From positions 62,001 to 126,000 of the forward strand of contig JAULAV010008687.1 of assembly GCA_030789695.1 (NCBI GenBank): DNA of 64,000 nucleotides, read 5' to 3'. Below are positions 23,474 to 35,079 of this stretch, in pieces; the first letter of the stretch is position 1; each line of letters starts with the position of its first letter. Below the pieces are notes generated by a model. The model searched no databases. It worked only from the letters and a program-made list of their open reading frames with translations, and had not been told where the DNA came from. A program made the position numbers and the translations under genes. Source of the DNA: Scilla litardierei (Eukaryota; Streptophyta; Magnoliopsida; Asparagales; Asparagaceae).

Positions 23474-24259
23474 TCTCCCACTTGCACTCAGGATGAAAAT
23501 TAATTATAACAATTAGAATTTAAAAAACATTTAAAGGACTACCCTAATAAGGAATTAGGTCTTAATATTGTTGTTAATGATTTATTAAAACATAGCATGT
23601 CATTAAAATTTAAGTAATAAATTTTAATCATTTTTAATGGCTAACCTAAAGGGTCGTCTTGTGTTATCAAATAAGGGACAAGATAAACAAGCCATTAAAA
23701 TAAAGCTACACTAATTTATCGCATAAAGATAGTGCACAACTATTTAACATTTAAATATACTAAGTTTATCGCATAAACAATTTTTGCATGCAAACATAAA
23801 TTTAACAAATAAATTTAAAATATGATTTTGAAATTATTTTATTTTTATCTCATAAAAACTTAATTTTAAAATCATAAATTTGCATGCTAAAAAAATTTAT
23901 CGCATAAAAATTTTAATCTTTAAAATCAGTTTTAAAATTATCTCATAAAATTAAAACATCATTTTAAAAAACTTTCAAGCTTAAAAATTTATCAAATAAA
24001 AATTTTAGGCAATTTAAACTTATCGCATAAATTTTAAAAGATTTAAAATTGGTTTTAAAAATTATCACATAAATTTTAAAATGTCATTTTAAAAAATTTC
24101 CATGTTCAAAATTTATCAAAAAGAATTTTTGAACATCTAAAGCATTTTTAAAATATTATCTCATAACTTTAAAAACTTTTGAAAGTATTTAAAAGCATTA
24201 ACACGTTTAATCAAATCGCAGTACCTAGATCGCTACGCAAACCTAGGCTCTGATACCAC
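23474..24259 (-). other. AT-rich internal region with repeated TTATCNNATAA motifs
   Basis: Nine occurrences of TTATCGCATAA or variants (CTC, ACA, CAA in the centre) at about 23714, 23764, 23845, 23896, 23937, 23985, 24018, 24061 and 24156, often 40-50 bp apart. Each is an interrupted palindrome. No ORF. Confidence 0.75.
24247..24258 (-). other. Primer binding site of the LARD-like element
   Basis: Minus strand TGGTATCAGAGC (initiator Met tRNA), 1 nt inside the right LTR. Confidence 0.9.
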
Positions 24260-26783
24260 TGTTGGGAATTGAAGGTTCCCTTAGGGCACAAAAATTCTAG
24301 TCCCGTCCTAAGTCGGACGGAACATAGACAGAAAAATCATAGCAGCGGAAGAAAAACTATGTTAACTAATTAACATGCAAGTTAAAACAATTTTAACTTG
24401 GCCCTAAGGTCCAAGACCCTATGCCAAGATCTATGCCGACTTGGGATGGGTCTGACCATCCCAAGAAGGATCTAGCCTACTGCGATTAAACTAAACTAAT
24501 GCTAAAAAATACTTTAACCACATACCCGGAATCTCAGCCCTGGGGCAGGCGAGATGTTCCGCGCCGTCTTCTGAGCTGCTCCCGTCCCACGCTGAGCCGC
24601 TCCTTGAACCGCTCCCCGAACCGCTCCTCGAACCGCTCCGCATCCCGAGGCGATCAATCCCCGTGCCGCCGAGCCAACCACGCGCCGAAGAAAGTTTCAC
24701 GCGAGTGAAACCTCCGCTAAGATTTCAGATTCAGAATCCGAACTCCTTTGTAGCTTTGCTAGAGCCCGCAGGAGTAAGGCAGAAATTTAGAGAGAAGAGA
24801 AATATTTAATTTAAGCTTAGATCCGAGCGTGCTCCAACATTTACGAGAGCCGCTCAGATCTAGAGCTTGGGACGAGTTTTGAGGAAGGGGGGAGACCCCT
24901 ATTTATATAGGCGGCGGACTCTCCCCTTTTCTCAAAATCCGATGTGGGACTAAAAATAGAGTTAATTTAAAATCAAGTTAGTTTGCACTTCACAAAGTGC
25001 AAACTTCCGTGAATTTTAACTCACTCACCGTTGAGCTTCAGGATTGATACAACCTATCAATACGACAAGCGTTCAACGGTGAACGCATAGGAAAAAACCG
25101 TTCGTCAATCGGAGTTCGTTTGACCCTCCAATTGAGTGTCCAAAGATCAGCCCTAGGCTAGATTTTCGACTAAAATCAGCCGTCATTTGATTCAACATAC
25201 TTAGGGTTCAAAACCCTAGAGGTGGGGCCCATGGGTGGGCCCCACGCATGCCAAAAATGCCCGAGTCGCGCCTGGGCTCGCCCAGGCGCTGGGCAGAGCC
25301 CAGGCGGGCCTGGGCTTGCCCAAGCCCGCGCCTGGGCAGAGCCCAGGCGGGCCTGGGCTTAGCCCAGGAGCCTGGGCTAGCCCAGGCCGAGCCTGGGCTT
25401 AGCCCAGGCTTGTGCCTGGCTAGCCCAGGCAGCGCCTGGGCTAGCCCAGGCAGCCTGTTCTGCCTGGGTCTGGCCTGGTCTGATATTTTGGGCTGTTTTG
25501 GCTTTTTCTTGATCATCCAGCGTCCGATTTGGACGCCGTTCGAACCTGGGTCTAGACCGGGACATTCCCGTCTTACCCGTGATATTTTCCTTGCGTTTAT
25601 TTTATTAAATATTGTATTAAACAATTTAATACACATTTAATCGCTTTTGCATCAAATGCAAAATAGTCCCTATCTAAGCTTAAATTACCATATTGCATCA
25701 AATGCAATTATCTCTTCTTTTGCATCAAATACAAATATTATTCTCCCTAACTAATTTCTACCTATTACTAGACGAAGCGTTAGCACTCTGTGTGAGACCC
25801 TACAGCCTGACCCTTACAACAGGTTGGGCTCGAAGCCCTATACGGCAGTGACCACGAGCAGTGGTTGCCGTCCCTGCTTCAGGAATCATCATTATGTGGT
25901 TGACTCATTGACATGAGTATTGTCGGGACCACCTGACTGTTTCCGTGATGAATTCCGTAGTTATAGTCTTTTCGTCTTAACTATGTCGTGTAGATCAAGT
26001 CTGGGGTACGGTCAAACTGTCAACCCCAATAACTTGACTCCGGTTAGTTTCTATCGATCTTTAGTCAACTAATGTTGGACTTCTTCCAACATACTCTGCG
26101 TAGAGTTTTTACTAAAGACCGAACTAACTCTACGACACTAACTCCCATTGACCGGGAGAGACGAATCCTCTCTTGGTCATTACTCGCCTCGTACGTTTCA
26201 AGTGACACCCAATCAAAAGACCTTTCGACAGGCCTTGCCTCGAAGCTAGGTCAGTTGATCTAAGTGGCACCGTTCACGCACAGGTCTGTCAAAATGACCT
26301 CAAGTCAAAAGACCAACTATCCTATCATCACTCAGAGTTATCACTGACAGATTGGTCAATATAACCATATGATAACTCTAGTGGATCGTTCAGTGAACTC
26401 ATTCTAATGAGCACCTGTGTCTCGTCTTCGACTTCGCCAAGTCAAGCGATCATGAGATCATCGCCACCGCTAAACGGTGAAGACTAAGACACAATGGTCT
26501 ATCCGATGTTTCGATATCCTTGTCTCGAAACATCTATGACCACGAACCATTTCAGACTTATGCTACAGACGGTCAAACGTTTCTCCATGATCGAGATACT
26601 CATCTCGATACCCGTTTGACCTTGCATAAAGTCTCAGGACTTTACCTAAGTCGATATCTAATGTTAACTACATTACAATATAACTTAGATAAATTATTAC
26701 CAAACAGCATACTGTTATTTCGAACAAGATGTTTGTGCTATTCACACAGGAATAAATGGCCTTGAGGGCATCATATTCCTACA
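24260..26783 (-). repeat. 5' LTR of the LARD-like element
   Basis: Same as the left LTR but 125 bp shorter, all within the GC palindrome array (25267-25480). TATA box at about 24900-24911. Confidence 0.9.
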
Positions 26784-27110
26784 ATAAATGCAGGGTCAGC
26801 TATGGCCCATCTATATCCGCACTCTTGAAGACCTCCAGTGCAGTTTGCTATCCAAACCAGAGTGATAAATATGGGGTCGGCTATGGCCCATCTATACACG
26901 CACTCTTGAAGACCTTCGAGGCAGTTCAACATCCAAACTGGAGTGATAAATGCGGGGTCAGCCACGGCCCATCTATACCCGCACTCTTGAAGACCTCTGG
27001 GACAGTTTTCCATCCAAACCGGAGTGATAAATACAGGGTAGGCGACGGCCCAATACTCGTTCGATTACAGAGGATGATGGGTAGGCGACGGCCTAATACC
27101 CATCCTCTCA
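26784..27110 (+). repeat. Tandem array of about 80-bp units in Tat #1, right half
   Basis: Continues the array of 20190-20819: three regular units, then the enlarged variant with GTAGGCGACGGCC. 27110-27518 holds no supported gene; ACAAGTACATACAAGTAC repeats and a purine tract (AAGTTGGGGGCAT) lie near 27338-27375. Confidence 0.85.
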
Positions 27111-27518
27111 AAGACTTCCGGGGCAGGTCGTGACAGATACCCATAGCGTGCCAGACCTTGCTAACCAAACTGGGTAAGAAAGCAAGCTAATTTGCACCAA
27201 ACAAAGATCCGGGGTATGCCACATCCAGCGCCCCCAAAAGATGATCTATCTCTACAAAGAACTTTGCCAACTTGACTATGTCCAAACTCTACAACATTTC
27301 GCTTCTCCCCGCTCCTAGGCTTTTCCGAGCAGAAAGTTGGGGGCATACAAGTACATACAAGTACAAACAAGTACAAAGACAAATGAGGCGAACTACCTCA
27401 AACGTGATGTCTTTCATTAACTTAAAAATATTTCACCTAGTTTCTTTTAAAGAAAACTATATACAAGTCCTAAGCCTGGCCCCAAGATCTGCCCTACATA
27501 TGCTCTCCCAACAGCTAA

Positions 27519-29897
27519 CTATGGCATCGCAACTCGGTCGCCGACCTCCTCATGCGCCTCCGCTTGTTTCTCTGCCTTGCACTTCGCTAGTTCTGTCGCT
27601 GCAACCTCCCCTTGGCCTCCCACATCGCCACCAGCCTGATCGCTGCCAGACGGACCTCCTGCTTTGCTGGATTTCTCTTTCTCCTTACCATCCAAAGCCG
27701 CCGACAATGCAGAGAAGTCGACCTCCAGCCTGAGATGCAACCTCTTCAACCTCTTCTCCGCCCTCTCGAGGCTCGCCTAAAGGCCCGCCTAGAGGCCCGC
27801 CTCTCGACCCTTCGCCATGCTCTTGACCCGCACATCCTTAATGATGGGAAGGAGCTTGTCTATCTGGTATTTGCAGACGGCCTCTGTCTTTATGGCCTCA
27901 GGATCGATCTTCTTTAGCTTCGCCACCTGACGTCCAAGCTCGGAGATCCCCTACCACTTTGCCTCTACCTCCACGGCATGGGCACTCTTCAAAGCGACCC
28001 TTCGGGCCTCCACCTCCTAAAGCTTTCATGCCAGCTCCTCCGAGATTTTGTACTGCTTCTCCATATCCCTTTCTAGGTCGCATAGAACCCGTGGTCTTCT
28101 TCCAACTTCTCCTCCCTGTTCTGCAGCCGCTCGACGACCTCCTTGAGTTCGGCTTCCCTCTTCTGCAGCTCATCAGTGGCCGCCTTAAGCTCCACCTTCT
28201 TTTGCCTGATGGTCACCTTGAGCATGGCCACGTTAGTGTGGTGTTGCAAGGACCTCATCGCCGTCACAACCTATAGAAGGAACAGAATATGCGAGCCTGC
28301 ATGAAAGAATGCATACTAGCAACATGAGTAGGGAGAGCAACGAACCAGCATGCTGTGCCAAATTACCGTGCCACAGAGGTGCTCGGCACCAACATTGTAC
28401 ATGGACTCCCGGTCCCTGGCAACAGACTATTTTCTGCCAGACAGGCCACAACCCCGACATCCTCGAACAACGATTCTTGGGCACCCACCGGTAGCATGGC
28501 CCGAAAAGCTCGATCTTTGGGATGGCCAGGACCTCGGCCTTCTTAGCTTTAAAGCAGGCAAGCGCTGCCTCGCAGCTTGGATGCCCCAACATCCTCACGT
28601 TTGGCTTTCCCTGCTCCCAAGAGGGGCATCCAAAGGGCCAACGCTCGACCCCTGTAGCTTTAACCTGGGATGGCAGGCCCTGGGGCATGGCGATCATCAG
28701 ATCGGCCACCAGCTCCTCGACAGCATCGAGCTTGGCTAAGCTGCCCGACGCGGCCTCGCTCGGATGGGAGGAGGGAGCGGTTAATGTGGACTTCTTCTTC
28801 TTCGGTATCTTGCTCCGCTCCTCCTCCTCCTCAGCCCGCGCAGTGGATGCCTCCTCCAAGCCCCGCTTCTGCCCATCATTCTTTGGCAAGCCCATACACT
28901 CCCCCGCCTTACCATTGACCTTGGCTTCTCTATGGCCATCCTCATCAGTTCGTCCCTCAACAGACTCATGGCCGCACTTGCAAACAAAAGAGATCAGGGT
29001 GAGAAAATATGAAGAAGGTCGCATAGATCTCGGTACCTTTGGGCCAGATATGGAGGGCGATCTGGTGGTCCTTGACCAGCTTCGCATGTTTTCGGAGCTC
29101 GCGGGGGATCTCCATCAAGATCATGGAGTCCTCTAGATCCTCTCCCTGTAGAGTCACCTCCTTGTTCGGTTGGAGGTTCAACTTCGCCCAGTTCGACTGC
29201 AGAGTTAAGTCTGCTGGCGTCGAGATGAAAATGAAGTTCTCCTTTTGCTCCCTTACTTTACTCTGTAAATCAAGGGCGAGATGCCGATCATTCCTCACAC
29301 TGATATAATAATACACTCCTATCTACTTCGCTTCGAAGAAATGCCGAAATAGCAGCAAGGTCCGACTTTTGCCACTGTCGAAGTAGAGAACAAGGAAGCT
29401 GACCATGGTACTGATCGAGTTCAGCATCAGTTGGAAGAGCAAAAGCTCGAGGAAGTTCAGCATGTGCCGGAGGAAGGGGTGGAGTGGAAACTGAAGTCCG
29501 AGCTCGAAGGTCGAAAAATAGACCCCGACTTCATTGTCCCTAGGGGAATAGACCCGTTCATCGGAGGTGGGGAGGCAAACTTCATAGGGTGATCGGATAT
29601 ACTTGGAACGAATTTTGGCACGGCTGATATGCTTAGTCTTAGGCGCTATGGCCAGGATCTCTACCGAAACTGTTGTTGTAACTACACTGATGGTCGACCC
29701 TGAGCCCTTCTTTTTGGTTTTCTTGGGGACCGTCGATGTTGAGGGGACGACATGGGATTATTCCTGCTCCTTCGGCTGAGACTCTTCCACGTCCACCAAC
29801 ATCGTCTATTCCTCCGTCCCCCGGAGTTAACATCCTCAAACTCGTCTAAGTGCTTCTCTGTGTGTTTATTAGAGGAAGAAGATTCGGATGAAGTCAT
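27519..29897 (-). pseudogene. Antisense extra ORF of Tat #1 (gypsy-type transposon domain, coiled coil), broken
   Basis: Runs opposite to Tat #1 pol. It starts at the ATG at 29897 (MTSSESSSSNKHTEKHLDEF). The conserved domain lies about 29620-29330: DERVYSPRDNEVGVYFSTF, GLQFPLHPFL, LNSISTMVSFLVL, matching the same block in Tat #2 and the family known as putative gypsy type transposon. Next come YYYISVRND and ALHIWPKG. A probable intron starts at 29028 with the same donor context as Tat #2. Then a Lys-rich segment and a coiled coil (28267-28073). Frameshifts and a mutated acceptor make it a pseudogene. Confidence 0.7.
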
Positions 29898-30044
29898 CTA
29901 ATATAAATCAAAGAAAGTACCTAAGAAGAATAGCATAGTTGCTCCGATGAAGCGTTGATTGGCAGCGAGAGCTCGAAGACGAAGAACGAAAGGAGTTTTT
30001 TGAAATTTGAAAGTAGGAGTCCTCAACCATTCCACCCTCTCTGT

Positions 30045-30053
30045 TTTATAGAG
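30045..30053 (-). promoter_or_regulatory. TATA box for the Tat #1 antisense ORF
   Basis: Minus strand CTCTATAAAAC about 150 bp upstream of the ATG at 29897, with nothing else between. The role is inferred from sequence and spacing. Confidence 0.5.
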
Positions 30054-30069
30054 GGCATCAGCCAATCTT

Positions 30070-31802
30070 TGTAATGCCCTACGAAGCTACTGCACAAGTA
30101 CTAGAGGGGGGGTGAATAGTACTTTAAAATAATTAAGAAGATAATTCCTAACTATCTTGCAAACTCTACCAACAATGCAGAAATGCTGAAATGTAAATAA
30201 AGACAACAAAGAAAACAATCGCAAACAAGCAATTTAACGGGTTCGGATCCACCCAGGTCTCCCCGACTTGTTCCCGGTGATCCTACGTCCCAAACACCGG
30301 ATCCCCTCCGGATACTTGAGTTAGAAACTTCTAACTCAAATATGCACTATGAAATACTTGTAGAAAACCTCTACAAAGTCAAATCATACACAAATGAAAT
30401 TGTGACTCCCACAACCCGGGATCACAAATAAACTCTCACAACCGAGAGTTAAACACTTACAATATGAAAGTAAATGAAATACGAAATTGCTTACCACAAA
30501 ATACCTATGCCTTGAGTATACTTACGAATTAGGGCAAAGATGATTTTGGGGAAGATGAAGGCACCAAACCCTAGCTCCAAGATGTAGATCAGCGATGGAG
30601 AGCTATGAGGTTGTTGGTGACCTAGAATCAAGCTCTTGGCTTGGAAGGCTCACAATCAATGAATCTCTCTTTTGAATAAGAGTGAAAGAGAGATTCAAGA
30701 TGAGAAATGAATGAGCTTTGAATGAGATTTAATGCTTCTCTTTTGATCTCTAAAGTTCACTTAATATCAGCCTTGAATGCAATGAATGCAGCACTCCAAG
30801 TATATATAGGATAGAGGAAAGAGAGCAAAAATCGTGGCATTTAATGCTTCAACGGCTCTATTCTGAAGCAGACTAGTCGGTCAAAGAAGGATCACTGACC
30901 AACTAGTTCATCAACTAATCGGTCGGTGATTCAACATGAACCGACTAAGAGGTAAACAGTGAATAGATGAAGTTTCAGACTTAAAGAACTAGTCGGTCCA
31001 AGAAGACTTGCCAACCGACTATTTTCACAACTAGTCGGTCGGTGAGTGAACTTAGACCGACTAAGAGATAAAACAAATAGTCTGAGAACAAATTGAATTA
31101 GTCGGTCCAAGAACAAATATTGATCGACTAGTTCATCAACTAGTCGGTCGCCAAATGTACTTAGACCGACTAACGATAAACAGTAGCTCAGGCTCAAAAA
31201 TGGAAGTTCAACTAGTCGGTCTAAGAAGGATTCCTAACCGACCAGTTTCACAACTAGTCGGTCGGTGAACCTTCTTTGACCGACTAACTGTAAACAGTAA
31301 CTGAGCTAGAAATTGAGAAGGCAAACTAGTCGGTACAAGAAGCTTTGTCGACCGACTAGATCACCATCTAGTCGATTGGTTCTTCTTCTTGAACCAACTA
31401 ACATGCACAAGAAGCCGCGAATCGAAGCGCGAAGCTTCGGGAAAGTTCGTATGGACTTCTACTAAGATCTTAGCTCTAAGATATGAGCGTTATGAAGATT
31501 AAAACGTAAGACCTACTCAAGGCTTAACATTCTACGAAATGAAGCTAGAAGACAATAAATTAAACTATGACGAACCGTCTTCAAAAGCTTCAATCGAATC
31601 TTCATGACTTCTAAAAAGGTCCTTGAGCTTCAACGAAGCTTTAGGCATACGATCACGTGCTTTGAGAAGTCTCGAGACGTCGCTTTGGATGTTCATAGAA
31701 GTTTGGCGACGATCTCCATAACTGCGCTCACAAAGAGTTAGTTCACGATATTTATGTTTGTTCATCATCCAAAACCAAATCCGGGGAGTCCAATACTTAA
31801 CA
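30070..31802 (-). repeat. 3' LTR of copia #2
   Basis: 1733 bp, starts TGTAATGCCC and ends CTTAACA on the plus strand. TATA box CCTATATATA (minus) at 30801-30810. Motif array 30871-31402. 30841-30870 links the two. Confidence 0.92.
30871..31402 (-). promoter_or_regulatory. Five-unit inverted motif array in copia #2 U3 (3' LTR)
   Basis: Units start at 30874, 30990, 31099, 31213 and 31327 (109-116 bp apart). Each has four 9-mers in alternating orientation, TAGTCGGTC, GACCGACTA, TAGTCGGTC, GACCGACTA, and most end with GTAAACAGTAAC or a variant. The array ends about 60 bp upstream of the TATA box. The flank at 31402-31500 (GAAGCGCGAAGCTTCGGG, then AAGATATGAGCGTTATGAAG) also occurs in the Tekay LTRs. 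Confidence 0.75.
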
Positions 31803-32726
31803 TTCTCCACCATTTTGGTGATGACAAACCAACATAAATAATAATCACCAATAATGATTCAAATGTAATTTACTTACTCCCCATGCATTGATGACACGTT
31901 AATTCCAAAATAAATAATAATCATACGCATCAAGCAGATGAGTAAAGTATAAAATGAGAATCAAATATTGAAATATCGGATTTGAAATCTATTTTTATAT
32001 CTTAACTCCCCCTGAATCTAACATATCAAATTAGATTCTTGGAAAAATGCTTTAAATTATCATTTAGCTCATCGTCATTATTATATCTCTCCACCTTTGG
32101 CATTAGCAAAAAGAGTGGGAGGAGATCAACGACAACAACAATGGCTTCAAATAAAAGCACGGGAGTCGTAGAATACGACCACGGTCCAAATGACACCAAA
32201 GAAAATACGAAGGAAATCAAAGCGTGTCAATGAGACCAAAGTCGATAATCGATAAATAAAATCATCAAAACTCAAATTAATTTTACGAATTGAGTTATGG
32301 AATATACTCTACAATATCAACATTCTTGGTTAATTTAGTGCATGGAAAACAATTCTATGTTTTCATTGAAATAATTTCTATTTAACAAAGTTATTATCAT
32401 CGAGTGACGAAAGCAATCATCAGAGACAGAAAAATATAAAGTGCACCAGAGAATGAAATGTCAACATCGATGTATATATATATCAAACATGATACAGCAA
32501 AATGATACATCGTCAACATACATAAAAGCGATCCTCAGATCGAAGCACAAAAATACAACATGTATCACAAAAGATATCGGAGTATCAAAAAACATACATA
32601 TCCATCAAAATACATCAAAATATCATAAATACATCAAAATATCATAACCACCCACACTATCCTACCCAACTCTCTCACACTACATAAATCATCCAAAGTG
32701 CACTAAGAGAGTCCTCAGAGAAGCTT
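31803..32726 (-). other. 3' noncoding region of copia #2 with two purine tracts
   Basis: Minus strand AAAATGGTGGAGAA abuts the LTR (31803-31816), the usual SIRE-type tract after GTCATCACC. A second tract, GCCAAAGGTGGAGAGA, lies at about 32085-32104. The rest is AT-rich with no supported gene. Confidence 0.75.
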
Positions 32727-34290
32727 AGGAGGCAGCGGGAGGATCTGCAGCAGCAGCAGGCTCTGCAGCAGGAGTGGTCACTGGGACGGTAGGTGTGTCA
32801 ATAGGAGCGACGGGAGTGGCCTCGGGAGCACCAGACGAAGTACCCACCGCAGGTATGGTGGCACCAGGTGTGCTCTTGGGGTCACCGGCAGACGAAGAAG
32901 CAACACCAGAAGTACCCTCAGGGGCACGAGCAGCAGCAGAACGAACAAGCTCCTCGATCTCATCCTCATCCAACTCATCCTCGTCAGAAACTGATGGAGG
33001 GATATCAATCCCAAAGTGAGATGTGATGCGAGCGAGAATCTCCTCAGATCGAGCACAACGAGACTCTACACTTTTCAACGAACGTGCGATCTCAGCAAGA
33101 GTAGGAGAGGGAGCAGGGGCAGCTGAGGCAGAGGCTGAAGCTGAAGGGGTCGTCCTCTGAACATGACGAAGCGCCGCAAGAGACTTCTTGACTGCCGTCG
33201 CATTCAGAGGGGGACCGAGGGGACGCTCATCGTCAGGATGAAGAGGGACATGGAAGTGACGGAAGACGAGAGTCAATAGGCATGGATACGGAATGTGGGC
33301 CGACTTGGTGGACTTTCAAATACATTCGAAAGAGTCCATCTTGTCGAGAATGATCCGTGCCCAATTGATCTCGCTCCCCATGAAAAGAGCGTAAATGGGT
33401 TTGAGGAATGGCTGGGAAGGCAAGGAAGATGAGCCGTACTTCGGAAGGAGGCACGACTTCAAGATCAGATTCAAGACCCAGGCGTTGGGCTTGAAGGATT
33501 TGGATGGGACGCCAATCATAGCGGGAGGAATCACGTGGAAAATCTTAGAAAGCATGACCTGGTCAAGGGAAGAGATGTCATCGACGGAGATATCAGAAGG
33601 GAGGAGGCCAGATGAGGAGACACCAAGCAACTCCCCTAAGATTTCTACCGTGAGGACAATCGGTGTCCCCAAGACAGTCGTCTCAATGGAGTGGGTCGCG
33701 TCGTACTGACCCCGGACACAGTTCACATAAAATAGCTTGACAAGGCGAGGATATGGATGTGGATTCGCCTTAGGGTCAAAGCGAAGATAATCGAGAAGTC
33801 CACTATAGGATAGGAGATCGGCTAGGCCTGGGAAGTCAGAGAACTGTACGAAGTGCTCCAACAGCAGCGGGCAGTGTTCGATACGGTTGTATGCCGCGAG
33901 ACACAAAGGGTCATCGCGACATAGCAAGATATCTACACCGCCAGCTGGCATCGGAGCCTTCCCCTTAGGCTGACGTGTGCTAGATCGGAGTGGAGGAGTA
34001 GGATCCCGAGCGGTATGCTCGGTCTCCGGAATATATTCCGTGTCAGAATCATCGGGAGGAGTGGGTGCACGGAATGAAGCTGGAGAGACGGGCTACTTCC
34101 TAGGCTTGGGCTGAGATTGGGCTCGGGGTTTCGCTATCGCCGTCCTCTTTCGCTTAAGAGGAGGCGAAGATGACGAAGGGGGATGGGTCGTTTTGGAACG
34201 ACGTTTGGGATGCGGGGGGTCTGTAGGTGGCGAATCGACGGTCATAGGCGACGGACGAGAGGGTTCGATCGGGATGCGTGTCTTTGCCAT
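32727..34290 (-). pseudogene. Env-position ORF of copia #2, two stops
   Basis: Starts at the ATG at 34290 (MAKTRIPIEPSRPSPMTVDS) with a basic, Pro/Ser-rich N-terminus. The middle part (33951-33316) carries blocks such as FSDFPGLADLLSYSGLLDYL and VKLFYVNC, IVLTVEILGELLGV, like the putative plant transposon proteins found downstream of pol. The C-terminal part has a short coiled coil (SLKSVESRCARSEEIL), an acidic stretch and an Ala/Pro/Thr-rich tail. A TAG at about 34090 and a TGA at about 33315 interrupt an otherwise continuous frame of about 520 codons. No signal peptide or clear transmembrane segment, so true envelope function is unsupported. Confidence 0.75.
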
Positions 34291-34635
34291 AAGCGAGACA
34301 AGACACGCGCGAAATTAAACTAGAAATCGAATCGAACAAACCCTAGCAAAACCCTAAACGGAAAGAAAATGAGATAACCCTGGGTCTAAGAGCTGAAATC
34401 AAAACCCTAGAAACCTAAACAGCTGAAAGAGAGGGAAGATAGATACCCTAGGGAAGATCGACGGCCGGAGAACTGACGCAAGAGACAGAAAATGGCCGGA
34501 GAAGAGGAGGAATTCAAAGGGGCTCGGGGGTTTTGGGGGTTTGAGGAAGAGAGCGCACCGACTGGAAGGAGAATAAGTCGGCTAAGATAGAGTTTAAGTC
34601 GATCGGAAGTCAAAAAGACGCAACTGTCCCTGAGC

Positions 34636-34830
34636 ACTTAGTCGGTCAGAGTTCTAGCGCTGACCAACTAGATGACAATCTAGTCGGTCGGCCAATGAGC
34701 TTGAACCGACTAAGTGCAAACAGTAACTGAAGCCAAATTTAGGGCTTGAGTTAGTCGGTCTGAGTTCATTCACTGACCGACTAGATGATGATCTAGTCGG
34801 TCGGTCAATGAACATGAACCGACTAATAGA
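34636..34830 (-). promoter_or_regulatory. Internal two-unit copy of the LTR motif array
   Basis: Two units with TTAGTCGGTC, GACCGACTAG, TAGTCGGTCGG, GAACCGACTAA and GCAAACAGTAACTG, the same architecture as the LTR array. It lies in the spacer (34291-35079) between pol and the env-position ORF, about 350 bp upstream of that ORF's ATG. No good TATA box is seen; TCTATCTTAG at about 34585 is a weak candidate. Confidence 0.6.
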
Positions 34831-35079
34831 GTTCAAAAATTTTAGAATTTGAAATTTTGAGTTCTCTCCTAATCGCACTTGGACGAAACATCGTAATACT
34901 CTCATTAATCATTATACTACCCTATTAAACATCGAAAATCTTAAATTTGACGTTCATGAATAAATCGAGCGAAAATTCCGAAAATTCAACGAAAAAATCC
35001 AGAAAATTCCAATACATCAAGCATGAGCAAATATACCAAAATTGAATAGCATGCAAGATTATTGAATAAAATATGAATC

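Larger units (their letters stand above)
20825..26783 (-). mobile_element. Coding-free LTR retrotransposon with long LTRs (LARD-like)
   Basis: LTRs of 2649 bp (20825-23473) and 2524 bp (24260-26783), TG..CA ends, and a perfect TSD ATAAA at 20820-20824 and 26784-26788. The interior is only 786 bp, very AT-rich and has no ORF. The primer site TGGTATCAGAGC is on the minus strand at 24247-24258, and the purine tract TGCAAGTGGGAGA is next to the left LTR (23474-23486). About a dozen base differences between the LTRs were seen by eye outside the GC array, so it is young. It depends on proteins from another element; which one is unknown. Confidence 0.9.

Noticed and set aside
27338..27375. Purine tract AAGTTGGGGGCAT as a 3' end of Tat #1
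   Set aside because: No LTR start (TGTTACG) follows; the real 3' LTR of Tat #1 is at 50962. It could be a chance or relic tract.
28309..29136. Plus-strand ORFs of up to about 200 codons
   Set aside because: Opposite the Tat #1 antisense gene, with no recognisable domain; the minus strand carries the conserved blocks.
30871..31402. Regular direct repeats with spacers that resemble a CRISPR array
   Set aside because: This is plant LTR DNA; repeats are 9-mers in alternating orientation, spacers are themselves similar from unit to unit, and no cas genes exist.
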